A stretch of 64,000 bases of DNA from Sphagnum compactum (taxonomy: Eukaryota > Bryophyta > Sphagnopsida > Sphagnales), in NCBI GenBank assembly GCA_965153455.1, contig OZ234503.1:2976001-3040000 (forward strand), written 5' to 3'. The translations under genes were made by a program, and so were the position numbers. Numbering within the stretch: the first letter of the stretch is position 1; each line of letters opens with the position of its first letter. The notes beneath the pieces were generated by a model. The model was not told where the DNA came from. It did not search any database and saw nothing but the letters and a program-made list of their open reading frames with translations. This document shows, in pieces, positions 49,139 through 61,174 of this stretch.

Positions 49139-49636
49139 CAGTGGGTTAGGAAACTTGAAGTTTTCTGGGTTTGGGAGGTTTGTTCCAAGTTTTGCTGGTT
49201 GGTTATTGCTTTCTTTAAATAACCGATGGTTAGGTTTTCTTGAAGTTTCTTTTGGAAGTCACACAGGTTATCAATATCAATATGCATAAAAAATGGTTGT
49301 CAAGTAAGTTATAAAAAAAATTGGGTAATAACAATCGGGTAAATACCCTTATGTATAAGGGTATTTTATTAAATAAACAATTGATAACCATATTATGTTT
49401 TCTGGTTATTAGCTAATAACAAGGGTTTTGAAAAAAGCTTTTTATTGATAAAAATTCAATTTTTTTATTAGCATTTAAAGATAGATAACCTACTTGAATG
49501 ATAAGGGGGTCATCCAAGTAGTATATTAGATTTTTGAAAATTCAATGCCATCTAGTGATCAAAAAAATCAATAATCAACTTGATAACCAAGTTGATAAGT
49601 GGGTCAAAACTCAATGATCACTCAACACTGGTTTGT
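49139..49636. repeat. hAT-like repeat rich in GGTTATTA motifs
   Basis: The right end AACACTGG resembles a hAT terminus (CAGTGTTGAGTGATC on the other strand), and a weak partner CAGTGGGTT lies at 49139. Internal inverted blocks include GGGTAAATACCC, AAGGGTATTTT and TTGATAACCAAGTTGATAA. There is no clear target duplication. Confidence 0.35.
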
Positions 49637-49682
49637 TCCCTATGCATTCTCAAATATGTTCCAAATGATGATCCGAAGTATT

Positions 49683-49875
49683 TCTTATTTTATTTTATAT
49701 TGGGCACATAACAGCAGACCTGACTGACAAGCTGGTGGTGAAGACCCCAGTTCAGGCCCAATGGCAGAGGGCGTGCAGGAACTTCACCAGCACACCATTG
49801 GGTTTGAACCTAGGACCTGTAGAGCTCTAGGCTCCCAGAAGGGGCTATAGCACTGAGCCATCACCCCAGGGGCGA
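49683..49875 (-). mobile_element. tRNA-derived SINE
   Basis: On the minus strand an RNA polymerase III A box (TGATGGCTCAGTG, 49863-49851) is followed 53 bp later by a B box (GGTTCAAACC, 49810-49801). The sequence then runs into a tRNA-unrelated body and an A-rich tail (AAAATAAAATAAG, near 49690). A functional tRNA gene is excluded because the cloverleaf stems do not form. Order, spacing and tail fit a plant SINE. Confidence 0.6.
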
Positions 49876-51099
49876 ACTGAAATCTTTTCAATTTGTTATG
49901 GATGTGATAGCTAATATTATCCCATATTCTTTGCCACAAATTCTTTCATTGTTCCCATAGTTCCCATGTGTCCCCCATGTTATTCCCAATAGACCCACGT
50001 CTTATCCCATATTCAGTGTTTCTTTTCTAGCAATTTGGTGCCAAATTTCGCTCTTCATTTCTGCCGTGCAATCACCAACAAAGTGGAATGTGTAGGCTAT
50101 TCGCCAAACAATTACTCGTAATGATGGATGTTGTCGTATCACTTTTCGTTCATCTATCATTTTCACCATCTCAACCATTCATGATGCAATGATCATGGTG
50201 CTCCTCTCACCAAGTAATGCCTTCAACCCTAAACCTTGTTGCTAGTTTCATTTTCCGGATTAGGGTTTAGAGGCCAAAGAGCAACTCAACCCTTGCGGCC
50301 GACAATTCCAATCTATTGAGGAGAGTGCAAACTCAGTGCCAGAAAATGCGTCAACAATCAAGGTAAGATTGCCATATCTATACTTGTGTTTGGAAATTGT
50401 CACCTTCTTGAAGATGGGGCCTGGGGTTAATGCATTTGATTGAAAGTTTAATGGTGTCGACAATTTTGTTGGTGGAATTTGAATCGGAAGCGTGATTTGG
50501 AGAATTAGAACTTGAGGAGCAATTGTGGTGTAGGCGCATGCTCAATGGTGGCACCATGCAATTTTTCAATAGCTCAATCAATCATGAAATCTTCAAGTAA
50601 AATTCTAACTATGGCCCATTGTTGCAAACTTTTCAAGTTTTTGAAAATCTAGAATTGTTGTCGAATTTTTTTTCTAGAACTTCAAAGGAATCCATCATAA
50701 TGTGTATTATTCTGAATTCCCAAGCTTCCAAGTCTGAGTTCTTGAACTTACAAGTTCCTAAGTATGTTTTTAGGGCTATGAGCTTATTTTAATTCTAATC
50801 CCAAATTATCTTCTCCTCTCTTGTTGTTGGTATCAAATTCAACAATGTATCCTCCGTCTTTTACTTCATCATGTGGGCCTAAGTCACCTCTTGAATGGGC
50901 TTGAAGTCCCCTTGATTCTGATGATTCTAGTCTCTAGATCGTAGCTATTCCTACTTTTGCAGCATGTCTCAATCGACCTTTAAATCCTAATGCCCCCTTA
51001 TCTTTTGTTGTTTATGTTATTCCTTCTAATGTCCATTCATCTTCTGTTGTTCCTTCTAATGTCACTATCCTAGGACTTGATTATTTTGTCGATCCTATC
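49876..51099. other. 5' flank of the hAT relic, no separate gene seen
   Basis: The sequence is AT-rich with short frames. The last few hundred bases before 51100 probably include decayed 5' parts of the transposase gene or element. Confidence 0.4.
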
Positions 51100-54000
51100 T
51101 TGCAAGACTATCAAGTCCATGATGTTGTGCCATTCGATGTTTATCATTTGTCTGTGTCAAAATTTGATGTAGCAAATGATCCACCCAATAAGAAGCAAAA
51201 CTGTAATGAGGGTAAATCATGGAGGAAGTCATATGACAATAACAAAAAATTCCAAACTGAATGGGCAACCAAGGTGCCATGGGCAGAGGGTGTAGTGTCT
51301 AAAGATGGCATGATAAATTTGGTGAAATGCAAAGTCTGTTTTCTAATTGAAAAAAAGGAAAAAATCATGGGATGTAAGTGGGATACCTTAACTAAACATC
51401 AAGGTCGTTGAATTACTTCCTAGGATATGCCAAGTTTGGGGTGAAAAAGGGTGGGGAATATATTGCAAAAGATTGTGCACATCTTAAAAATATGAAATTG
51501 TATGTGTAGAGGGGTTCCAAGTTTGTTTCGGTCCAAATAAATAAACATGTAGGGAAAAGGAATAGAAAAGCTATCCAAATGAAGTGTATCTTTCATGTCT
51601 TGTCTCATGGCTTATCCCATGTTGGAGTTGAAGTCAATCTATGAGCTTTTCAGAAGTTTGAATGTCCCAAACAATCTATCCATGCATTGGTCTAACAATG
51701 GTAGCTAGACCTTTGTTGAATTCATGCATATGCAAGTCCAAGAAGCCACTATCAAGGCTATTCAGCTACCTAGTTCATAGTAGTGTCATGTGATGAAATC
51801 ACAACTATTGACAATGGTTCTTCGATTTGCATTCATGCATATGTTGTTTAGTTGTGGATCAAAGTTCTTATTTTGCTTCAAGATGAATGTATTGTGGATG
51901 GGTCAAGTAGCAATGATTTGACTAAAATTATCATTGCTAGTTTCATGAAGTGTGGGGGTTTAACAAGGGAGGACATGTGAAAAAAACTGTTATGCTTTGG
52001 TGCAGATGGGGCTTTTGTTTTTGGGGGGGGGGGGGGGGGGGGGGAGAAAGGTGTTACAAGGCAAATTAAAAATGTTTGGGCACCTTTCTCAATGGGTGTT
52101 CATTGTGTAGCTCATAGGATAAACCTTGCGATGCAACCCTTGTCCAATCTAACTTTTTTTTTGTTGGTCTTAACGCGTTCATGACAAACTTGCACTCCTA
52201 TTTTTTGCACTCCCCAAAGCACTGCTTAGAGTTCCAGAAACTTGTTGTAATCATTGAAACCAATGGCAATAAAATACTGAAAAATGTGAAGACATAGTAG
52301 ATGTCAATGTTGGATCCTTTAAAGAGAATCAAGGCAAAATATAAGTCATTGCTTGTAATCATGCAAGCTGATCAAAATTCCATACAAATGGCAAAGGTGA
52401 GTGAAACCCCAGATGTCCAAATTGTTCTTTATGATTTTCAATTTTCTGAAACCTATCAATTAATCAAATTAAACTCTATTAAATTTCAGAAAATTGAATC
52501 AAATCATAGTCTAAAATCTAATTCTTGTCTATGATTCATGTATCTATTCCTGAATTCTTGATAAAAAAATCCTTTTGGTTTGGGCTTGGTTGATTTATTT
52601 TTATTTTTTAAAAACATTCATTTGATCGATTTGATCAGAATTTCTAATGAAACACAATCTTGTCTAATTTTTCATTTGATCCTAGTTTAATGATTTCATT
52701 TTTGATCAATAAAACCTTTTAGTTTGGACTCTGCAACAAATTTGGGTTAATATCACGAAAACTTGATTCGATTTAGTTAGTCACAGAAGTCTGTTCATAT
52801 CAATTGGTCATTTTGATTAACTTTGATCAATTATGTACACAATTTGAATATTTGATGTTGGTACAATCATTTCAATTTTGATCAAGTGAAACCTTCTAGT
52901 GAGAAATGTTAGGATGTTCTAATTTCTTATGGTTTAAAATGGTTTGCTTGTTGGGCCTTTACAAGATCTAATAGCCACAAATATTATGTTGTGACTACAT
53001 GAGGAGTTTCCACTTTCTAGTTGTTTAATGTGGCAATTTATTGGAATGTTGTTATTGCAGGTCAATTTGGGCCTCCTCATAGACCTACATTTGCTCTTTG
53101 AACTTACTATCATGCTTCCATTGATGGAGGCATTTGGTTCACTGTTGAAGTTTGTTCAAAGATGAGATGTTTTTATCTGTGATTTCATTGCAACTATGAA
53201 AATGCCAAGGCCAACTTTATAGGCTATAATCTAACAACAACACTGCATTCATTAGTGATTAATTTTGTTCACCGAATGGTTTGATGGTATGCAACCATCA
53301 GTAGATCTACTTGAAGTGGGTCACAAATTACAACTTTGATATTGTTGAACACCTTGCTTTTGTGTTGAATGGTGAAAAAATATGGGCTCATTTGGGTGTC
53401 GTCTATTCATAATAAAGAATGATGCTTCCAATGACACAAATAACATTTGCTCATGTATTACAGCTTATAAAAGTTGAGTATAAACATAAGATTCCAAACC
53501 AAAATCCTTTTTCATATTTTTGTTGTATGTTCTTTTTTTTTGTTCCAAATTGTAAGACTTCTAAGTTAGTTCATTTTAGATTGGAGTATCTTTTAATTGG
53601 GCTATTGGTTGAGGGTAGAAATAACAGAGGCTGTTGCAGGCTTGATTGAGGAGTTGGATATTCGATTCCCTGAACAAACAATACTCGATTCCATGGGAAT
53701 AGTTTATCCTCAATATTGGTTGTTGGTAGACGCAAACATGATTTTTCGAAAACATTTGGAGGTGCTAAAAGAGTTCTATGGCAATCTATGTGCATGTGGA
53801 GTTGCAACATGTGGCAAATCACAATGAATGGTGCCTACCATTATTTCCAAGTGGGATTTGGATGTTTAGCATGGATTATTCAAGTTGACAATGAAGTCTA
53901 ATGCAACTCAAGCAATGGTAGAGGTATCAACATTGTTAATCCCCTTGATTGTTAATCCCCTTACCCAATTGTGGAAGGTCATTAACGCTTCTTAGCTTTT

Positions 54001-54235
54001 GTCCCATACATTTCCAGAATACCTGAAGTAAGTAGAGATAGCCATGATTCATATTCTTGGCTTGGTTGAAGATGAGAGGTGTTTTAATTCTCTGTTATTC
54101 TTGAAAAGAAAATTGTAGAATCAATTGAACCTTCATTTGCAACTTGTTGCTATGTATGCACAAAAAAATTTCACTTTGAATTTTTTTCCATATGTAGCTA
54201 CATTTGAGAGTTGGGCTAATGTGCTGACAACAAAC
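51100..54235 (+). pseudogene. Zinc-finger hAT transposase relic, copy 2, with an intron
   Basis: The N-terminal block is open at 51100-51411: KFQTEWATKVPWAEG, then KCKVCFLIEKKEKIMGCKWD and TLTKH, a C-x2-C...H-type finger. After many stops, MGVHCVAHRINLAMQ is readable at 52095-52140 and MSMLDPLKRI at 52301. The frame reaches AAG at 52396, is broken by a 664-bp GT-AG intron, and resumes in phase at 53061 with VNLGLLIDLHLLFELTIMLP. Later blocks are TEAVAGLIEELDIRFPEQT (53621-53680) and the dimerisation motif LGLVEDERCFN near 54060, followed by MYAQKNFTLN (54155-54184). A run of 22 G at 52023-52044 lies in the former coding region. This family is present in many land plants. Confidence 0.8.
52397..53060 (+). 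other. Phase-0 intron within the hAT relic
   Basis: The donor is AAAG|GTGAGT and the acceptor is GTTATTGCAG|GTC. Removing the 664 bp restores the protein text exactly at the point where the copy at 31.4-32.6 kb is continuous (K, then V-N). AGGT stands at both junctions. Confidence 0.65.
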
Positions 54236-55014
54236 GGATGGGGCTAGTATGAATAATGTTTTGTCTTTAGTTTTCATGACTACAACAAGTTTTGGGTCAG
54301 CCCATTTCGGTTTTGATACATGAGTGTTATTTTGCAATCCCTTAGTCATGCTTTTTGCCATATTATTAGGATAGGAATAGTGGAGATAGTTAGAAAGTGA
54401 GGAATGCAAAGATTTGGTAGCCGGATTTATAACATCGCCCAAGGGCACTTATAATACAATGGCTGAAGCCAGTTTTTTTTGTCACAAAGTTGAAATTGTC
54501 GCCACATGTGAATCCACACTCTGCTTGCTGTTGCCACCCATGGCACAGTCCAAAAATGAAAAAAAAAAAAAACGCTGGCCATATTCCTTGGCCAAACAAA
54601 GTCTTAGTGTTTAAGCAACATATTTGGGTGAAATGAGGAAGATATGCGGTGTATATGTAGTAGGTACCTTGGCAAGCTTCAGCAATATTATATAATTTGT
54701 AGAAATGTTGAAATTTTCAAAACATATTTTTTTCAAAGAGCACAATTATGTGAATGGAAAATAATAAATCTTTTGGAATATTCAGGAATTTTAATTTTTT
54801 GAAATGGAATGTTAAAATTTAATTAATCAATTATTCAACAGACATGTGTTGGAGCTGCCACTGTACTAGGGTAAGTCAGTATTGGCTAACTGTCAAAATT
54901 TGATAAACTTTGAATTTGGATGATGGACAAATAGCCAACCCCAATGACTCAGAAAATAAAGATTGGTTACAGGATTGCAGGATTGCAGGAGTAAGTATTG
55001 AGCAATATAGTGTA
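54236..55014. other. Downstream flank of the hAT relic
   Basis: Frames at 54390-54614 on both strands have no known domains. A GATTGCAG duplication (54974 and 54982) lies just before the Helitron-like end. Confidence 0.4.
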
Positions 55015-55942
55015 CTAGTTTGAACCCCGTGCCTAATGCACAGGTGTGTTATTTCAACAATGTTTGGTTCATGTTTTAGTTTTTTTTAAAAACTTTTATC
55101 TTTTTTATTTTTTATTTTTATGTGTTTTCTGTTTTTCTTATTACTTTGTATAATAAAAATAAAGTGTTTCTTTTTCACTTTTGTATTTTTGTTTATTTGG
55201 ATGCAAGTTTGAAGTTTGGAGAAAGAAGACACACCTCATTCTTTTTCAAGTAGGGTTTTTCTTCATTATTATAAGTTTTATTTTTTCTTATTTTCTACTC
55301 TTTATTTGGTTTCTTCTTTTTTGTAATTTTTTTTCTTTTAAAATGATTTTACTGTATTTCCCTTTCCTTGTTTCATTTGTTTCCATTCCTTTTTTATAGT
55401 TTTTGTGTTTTTACTTTTTTTGGTTTATGTTTGTTTCATGTTTTAATTTTTTCTATTCTTATTTTGTCTATCTTCATTTTTTTTCTATTTTTATGCGTTT
55501 ATTTACTTATTTAGTTTCTATTTTCTTTTCCAAAAAAAATCTAGTTTTTCTAATATGTTTTATAATAATAATAATATTTTTTTTTTAAATTTTTTTTTGT
55601 TTGATTAGTTGCAGGTTTGAAGTTTGGAAAAAGAAGACAAACCTCATTTTTTTTTCAAGTATGGTTTTTTTTCTCTTTCTTTTGCTCTCTGTTTTTGTTT
55701 CTTATTTTTTGTCATCTATTTTTTAATTTTCTGTTAAGATTATTTTATTGTATTTCCCTTTTTTCTTTCATGTTTAAGTGTTTACAAAAAGTTTCTAATT
55801 GTTAAAGTGTTTTTCTGTTATTATTTTTTTTCTAGTTCTTTCCCTTTTTAAAATATATATTTGTTCTGTTTGGATGGATGATGGGACGGATGGATGGATG
55901 GAAAGCTTCATTTCATCCCCACGTCCTTTACTATATGTAATA
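55015..55942 (-). mobile_element. Helitron-like element, copy 2
   Basis: On the minus strand the 3' end is a hairpin (GTGCATTAGGCAC), then GGGGTTCAAA, CTAG and a flanking T at 55014. The other end shares TTTACTATATGTAA (55927-55940) and the GGATGGATGATG tract with copy 1. The interior is extremely T-rich on the plus strand and includes a direct repeat of about 70 bp (GTTTGAAGTTTGGA...AAGAAGACA) at 55206 and 55614. The 60-70-codon Phe-rich frames here are compositional artefacts. Confidence 0.6.
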
Positions 55943-56529
55943 ACAAGTTCACCAGAAATAAGATGCCATGCAGTAAAGCTGTGATTTGAAAAAAATGACA
56001 AAAAATGAATTTAAAAATTCAAATTTGCCTCAACTGCTTACAAGTTCCAGCCTTTCTTCACTGGCGAAATTTAGACAGAAAATTAAAAATAATTTTAAAG
56101 TTAAAAATGAAGTGTTTTTTAAGGTTTTCAATCATCAAAAGTAAGGAGAAATATTATAAAAATTGCTAGATCCCTATATTTGGTTTCCATTCTGTAGCCA
56201 AATATATAGAAGGATGATTCAAGATTTGTACTTCATATTTGATTCATAGCCAGATTTCACTAAATCTTCCTTTGGAAGATCATCAGTTTTTCTACATCTT
56301 TTCATGGATCGTCACCCTGTGGCTCCAAAAGAAAATTCCTAAAAAACAAATTACTTATGACATGAATGATGAAAGAGTGCTTAATTTTTTTTCTACTTTC
56401 ATATTTTTATTATTGCCAAAATTGGCTAAATATTCTTCTGGATAATCACCACTTGATCAACATCACAAAATTGAAATAAATGCACGAGCAATGTGCTAAA
56501 ACCCTGTCTGCAAATGGCTATTACACATT
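55943..56529. other. Intergenic, nothing supported
   Basis: The sequence is AT-rich with short frames only and no recognisable repeat ends. Confidence 0.4.
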
Positions 56530-56970
56530 GCCTACTAGTTCACTCAAGATGATAAAGTTATCTGTAAAGTCACCCTCTCTCACCCCCTATCCCATCTTTT
56601 CAGTGGTATTCACAAAATAATGAAATTATATTAAGTCTTGTCTTTCAGTGGTTTCCGCAAAGTAATGAAAATTTTATTAAATCTCCGTATAAAATGCTGA
56701 AATTCATCATTTAATGCACAAGGTTCAAGAGTAATTATAGTAGTTGTATAGGTAGGAGCAGTGAAAATATATGTAGCAGCATTGGAGGCGCTCAGGAAAA
56801 AGGAAAGAGGGGGATGAAACTCAGTTTACCACCAAAATCAGTGGAAAAACTAGTTTGGGTCCCAATTATTTCGTTTTGTAAAATTTCATTCCCAGTTATG
56901 CATTCGATGGCCTATGTTATGCTGAAACCAGCTCTTCTTGCCCCCTAATCGCCTGTCGTTACGGATAACT
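56530..56970. repeat. Diverged duplicate of 61390-61805
   Basis: The two blocks are colinear in the same orientation, sharing TGTAAAGTCACCCT, TATAAAATGCTGAAA, AATTATAGTAGTTG and GGGTCCCAATTATTTC, among others, with substitutions and small indels. No coding content is seen. It may be a dispersed element or a local segmental duplication. Confidence 0.8.
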
Positions 56971-57121
56971 TTAATGAAGAAAACAAATTCAGACCACCAA
57001 ATAATCTAGCAATCCCACTGACCTGACCTGCAAAAGAAATCAAATTCAGGCCTAGATGCAACTCACAAAACCCTAGTACACAATACCAATGTTGAAATCT
57101 AGAATTTTTTGGAGGCACAAA

Positions 57122-57285
57122 TCGAAAAATTAAAGTAGGCACTTGTGTATATACAAAACAAATCCAAAAATCAAAATAGGTAGTTGTGTGAAGACAACAC
57201 AAATCCAAAAATCAAAATAGGTAGTTGTGTGAAGACAACACAAATCCAAAAATCAAAGTAGGTACTTGTGCAAAAACAACAAGGG
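57122..57285 (+). repeat. 41-bp tandem repeat, about 4 copies
   Basis: Units contain AAATCCAAAAATCAAA and ATAGGTAGTTGTGTGAAG. The middle copies (from 57181 and 57222) are identical, the outer ones diverged. Confidence 0.85.
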
Positions 57286-57680
57286 TATGATAGGGAGCAT
57301 CTCATCACCACGCACATTTTATTTATGTGTCCTTCCTACCAAAGAACAGGGTTTAGGGATTCAAGGAAGGAGAATGCACACAGTCACATAAAGACCTCCT
57401 TGGATTTTGTAGTGTATGTTAGAGAGCGCGTTGCAGAAGAGAGCAAAAAGCAACAACTAAAAACACATGGGGCATTTCGGAAGAAGCCAGCAGTCAGGGC
57501 CTTTATCCTCTAGGGCCTACACGTACACACGGAGCGAATGAAACAACGCTGGAGAGATTGGACTACTACACTCGCGAGTCCGGTACACACGGAACCGAAA
57601 CAGTTGGACTTGATGCACGTACACACGGAGAAACGCAACTGGTTTCAACTTCTCTCTCTCAGCCAACCATGAGGGTTTTG

Positions 57681-58647
57681 TCACCTTCCTCCTCCTCCTC
57701 CTGACTCCTGAGGCTTGCCATCCTGACCTGGTACGGATGCAGCATCCGGAATGCCGGATACGGTATCGGGCACCCGTGGATCAGGAAAAGCATTCTCAGG
57801 AAGAGCATTGTCAACTACTTCACGGAATTGCCTCGTTGTCTCGTCCATTGTTGTATTACCCCTGGTCGCAAAACAGAAACACAATGTGAGGCCGCCATAA
57901 TCAGTGTTTGTCAGTGTAAAATTCATACAACAATGTATCAGCAACGTCGCTGCTGTGAAAATACACTCCCTTGAAACACAAGGGCACTTGGGCTCCAATT
58001 AACTGCATTTGCAACAACCAGTGTACAATTCGTAAGTCGATCATTGACAGATTGAGAGCAAATCGTATGAATACTTTACTACTGTATCATCGCTAGAGTA
58101 ACCAGTCAGCTACTTGAAAATCTCCATCTCCTGACTTCACTTCAACATTCAGAACTCGCTTTTGGTGGATCCTTCTCGGGAGTAGTAACAACCGGTGAGA
58201 AAGGATAAATGAGAAGTGAAAATACTCTAGGAGAATTCTTTGGGTTGAAACCAAACAACCCTCACAGAAGAAGGCTAGAACACCTACAACTCTCCTTTAG
58301 GGGATATATTGAGCTGAAATCCTTTTGTAAACAGAGAAATACAAATCAATCCTCACAACCCAGTGGAATAGAACGCAACAACTCTTGTACTCTGAAACCA
58401 ACGAGCTATGTTGTGACCTACAACCATTACGAAGGAATTGGATTTGATAATATTTCCTTGCGGCGCACTCCTGTATGACGACTGAAAAACATCAACTAAA
58501 TGCAAAAAACCCTCAATGAATCGCTTCAAATCCATGGACCGTATTCAAATGCCCCAAGTGCACACAAATGTCCCACCTTGGTATTTTGCCGAATTCGGTC
58601 AAGATTCTCGCCCGATCAGAGGCAGACTTATCCGTTGGGTCCGGCAT
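57681..58647 (-). CDS. Candidate gene 3: 83-aa acidic protein with Gly-rich tail, two exons
   Basis: My model joins exon 1 (58647-58577, ATG at 58647) to exon 2 (57861-57681, TGA at 57681) across a 715-bp intron with donor CCAAG|GTGGGA and acceptor GCGACCAG|G. The joint completes an AGG codon and keeps the frame. The protein starts MPDPTDKSASDRARILTEFG, continues with TTMDETTRQFREVVDNALPE and ends in five glycines and an arginine. The base composition is more GC-rich than nearby repeats. A TATA box lies 251 bp upstream of the ATG, at a distance suiting a 5'UTR of about 220 nt. I do not recognise the family. The main doubt is the small size; the coherent phase, splice sites and promoter speak for it. 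Confidence 0.4.
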
Positions 58648-58740
58648 CTTCCAAGTCCTTCCCTCACACAGAACAACGCTTTTCCTCTGATGATGCAGCC
58701 TGACTGTGAGAGCTATGTCGGAACGAGTCTGCACCCACAA

Positions 58741-58818
58741 AGCAAATCCCTCCCACGCACCCACCTACTCACGCACCCAAAGCAAATCCCTCCCACCCAC
58801 ACACACATACACACACTG
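58741..58818. repeat. CA-rich simple repeat in the leader of gene 3
   Basis: CACGCACCCA and CACACACACATACACACAC stretches lie between the TATA box and the ATG of candidate gene 3; on its coding strand they read as GT repeats. The phrase AAAGCAAATCCCTCCCACxCACCCA is duplicated here. Confidence 0.75.
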
Positions 58819-58897
58819 ACTGGAATATACTGAACAGCGCGCCCAAGAGCCAAGTTCCTTTGTTGGGGAGTGCACAATGCGGACGGGTTGCAAAGGA

Positions 58898-58905
58898 CTA
58901 TATAG
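58898..58905 (-). promoter_or_regulatory. TATA box of candidate gene 3
   Basis: The minus strand reads TTTCTATATAGTCC, a good plant TATA element in a GC-richer surround. Transcription would be expected to start about 30 bp downstream, near 58870. Confidence 0.45.
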
Positions 58906-61174
58906 AAACACGGTTCTTGCGGCACACGCAGTTGTGTACAGACCACAGACACATAAAAACTTGGTGCTCATGGCAGAGTGCAAAAGGAGATCTTGAACGT
59001 GTGCAAAGGGAGATCTTAACTCCGCCGGTGATTACAATGTTACCCTGTAAATTAAAATTGGATGAAGAAAAGTCGAAACATGATGCCCAGCATTGTTTTA
59101 TAATTTGCTGAGGCCGGTAAAAGGCACAGCAAAGCTTAACACCTGCACGAGAAGAGTGTAATAAATATGATCGAACTCCTGCTCTCTCTGTCTTTGATTG
59201 GCCAATCATATTGATTGCTCCAGGTGGTTTGCCATTACTAGTCTCCAACCTATTTGCAGTTCCAGTTTAGTTTTAATTAAATCACATTCAAGTTCAGTTA
59301 TTTACTTTTTTCCAACTTCAAAAGGGTGAGGTAAGGGAGATAGGCTAGTGAGTGAACACGTAGGAACTCAAACCAGGTTGAATTCTCACACATTGGTCCT
59401 CTGATTCTGAAGCTCCAAGAACATTTTTAGCCCTGCACCAAAGGCTTGGAACATTTCAAAAATCTCTCAATTCAGTGAAGGAATGGGCAAAATATGGGGT
59501 GTTTGGTGTAAGGAGGTTCAGTGTTGGATGATGGGTGAATAAAAACCCATTAGGCTTTTGAGCTTAAGTTCTTTGATTCTGCATCTTTGCTTCTGGAATA
59601 TATAGGAGTTTTTAAAGCCCTAGTTGACGTACCCATCAAGTTTTTAATCACTCAAAATGGTCTAAAAATGAAGAAGATATGGGGCTGGAACTAGAGAGGG
59701 GTTTAGTAAAAAATGTGAAACAAATTATCACGCATCCTAATCTCTTCCTGTGTTGCTACTTTACTTGTGATGATCAAAGAACATTTGTAGCCCTGCAGTT
59801 TGCCCATCCAATGACACAAAAATCGCTGAATTTGATTAAGGAATTAGAAAAATATTGGAAATGTTCGATGATAAGCATGTCTTTGATGATGGGCAGTTTT
59901 ACCCTGCTAAGCACCGCAAAGGCTCCTCCTAAAAACATTTAGTGGACTTCATAGGAATGGAAAGGTTCCCCAGTCCCAACACTTCGATGTCTAGAATTTT
60001 ACTAGTTGTTGGCCCTACTCCCAAAAAAAAAATCACATACAGAATCCTGTTTTTAAATGGAGTGGGGACGGGCTTTAATTAGAACCCTAAAAATTTCTGT
60101 TGTTACTCAAGACTACCCTATGGATGTCAAAACTGTAAAGAAACTTTTATAACACCTATTTTTCATCTGCGAGATGGTAGCATTGTTTTGCTTTGGAGCC
60201 CATTCTTACGGCTTTTGTTTCTTGCAATGTTCCTTCTCTTCTCAGATATTTTCATTTAGGTAAGGTTTTTGGTTGTGATCTTTGCATTGGGTAATGCCCT
60301 CAAACAAGGACATCACCATATATGGGTCCCCACTTGGCTATTGCCTCGCGTGAGTCCTTATTCTGGTAATGCCCTCATCCTCTTGCATTAACTATGCAAA
60401 AGGTCCCAGCTCGCACCCTTTTCCTTCACATTCAGGGCAATGGGTGCACCCATAAAAAGCACTCCAAGAAACTCCCTAGTGCATTTGGGAATGCCCCAGT
60501 GAGCCTGGGGCTTTGCTCTACAAATTACCCACATAATTAAACTTTGTGATGTTTCATAGCTCATTGCTCCATGTATCATTGCTCCATTCCCCATTTAGCT
60601 ACTGCCTTATGCCTAACTCAATGAAACATACATCTAGTTGAGCACAATGTTCCACAATTGGGTGTTTAGCCATTGTTCCATTGTCCCCCAGTAAGGCAAT
60701 ATACTCACCCAGGTTTTCATCCATAATCTTTCTGTAGATGAAGAGTTATGCCTTGCACTGGGTTCATATGAAATGCTAAACAATGTGTATGGAAAGAAAA
60801 AAGGATAAAGAGATATGGCAGAGAAGAAGAATGTGCCTCTGATTCACTTCAATGCACATTCATGAGATATTATCCTTGGTGAGCTCATGAAATATTATGT
60901 CAAAATAGGATTAATTGCGTCACAATATTTGGATCCAAAACCTTACTTCAGGCGCGCATGATGCCGTAGGTGGCACGGTGCCACACAAGCAACATGAAAA
61001 ATCAGTGCCCCGACTTCGGTGGATACCGGTTTGGCCTTCTAACAAATTGATCAGCGTTAGCTTAGGATGCTCACCCTTCATTAACTCCATCGGCATAACC
61101 ATAATGGGGTATTCTCCAATCCTCTCAGAAGTTAGCACTGTTAACATGCTTCTAGAAGTCGGCGAACACTTCAC
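58906..61174. other. Intergenic DNA with a diverged repeat
   Basis: Two segments near 59410-59560 and 59775-59900 share AAGAACATTT, TAGCCCTGCA and GATGATGGG in the same order, suggesting an old tandem duplication. TGGTAATGCCCTCA-type phrases recur between 60290 and 60380. No gene is supported; the frames at 60915-61181 lie on both strands. Confidence 0.4.

Noticed and set aside
49795-49870. tRNA gene on the minus strand
   Set aside because: A and B boxes are present, but acceptor and anticodon stems cannot be formed, and the sequence continues into a SINE body with an A-rich tail.
55160-55805. Several Phe/Leu-rich frames of 60-72 codons resembling membrane proteins
   Set aside because: They lie in an extremely T-rich strand of a Helitron-like element; composition alone explains the hydrophobic translations.
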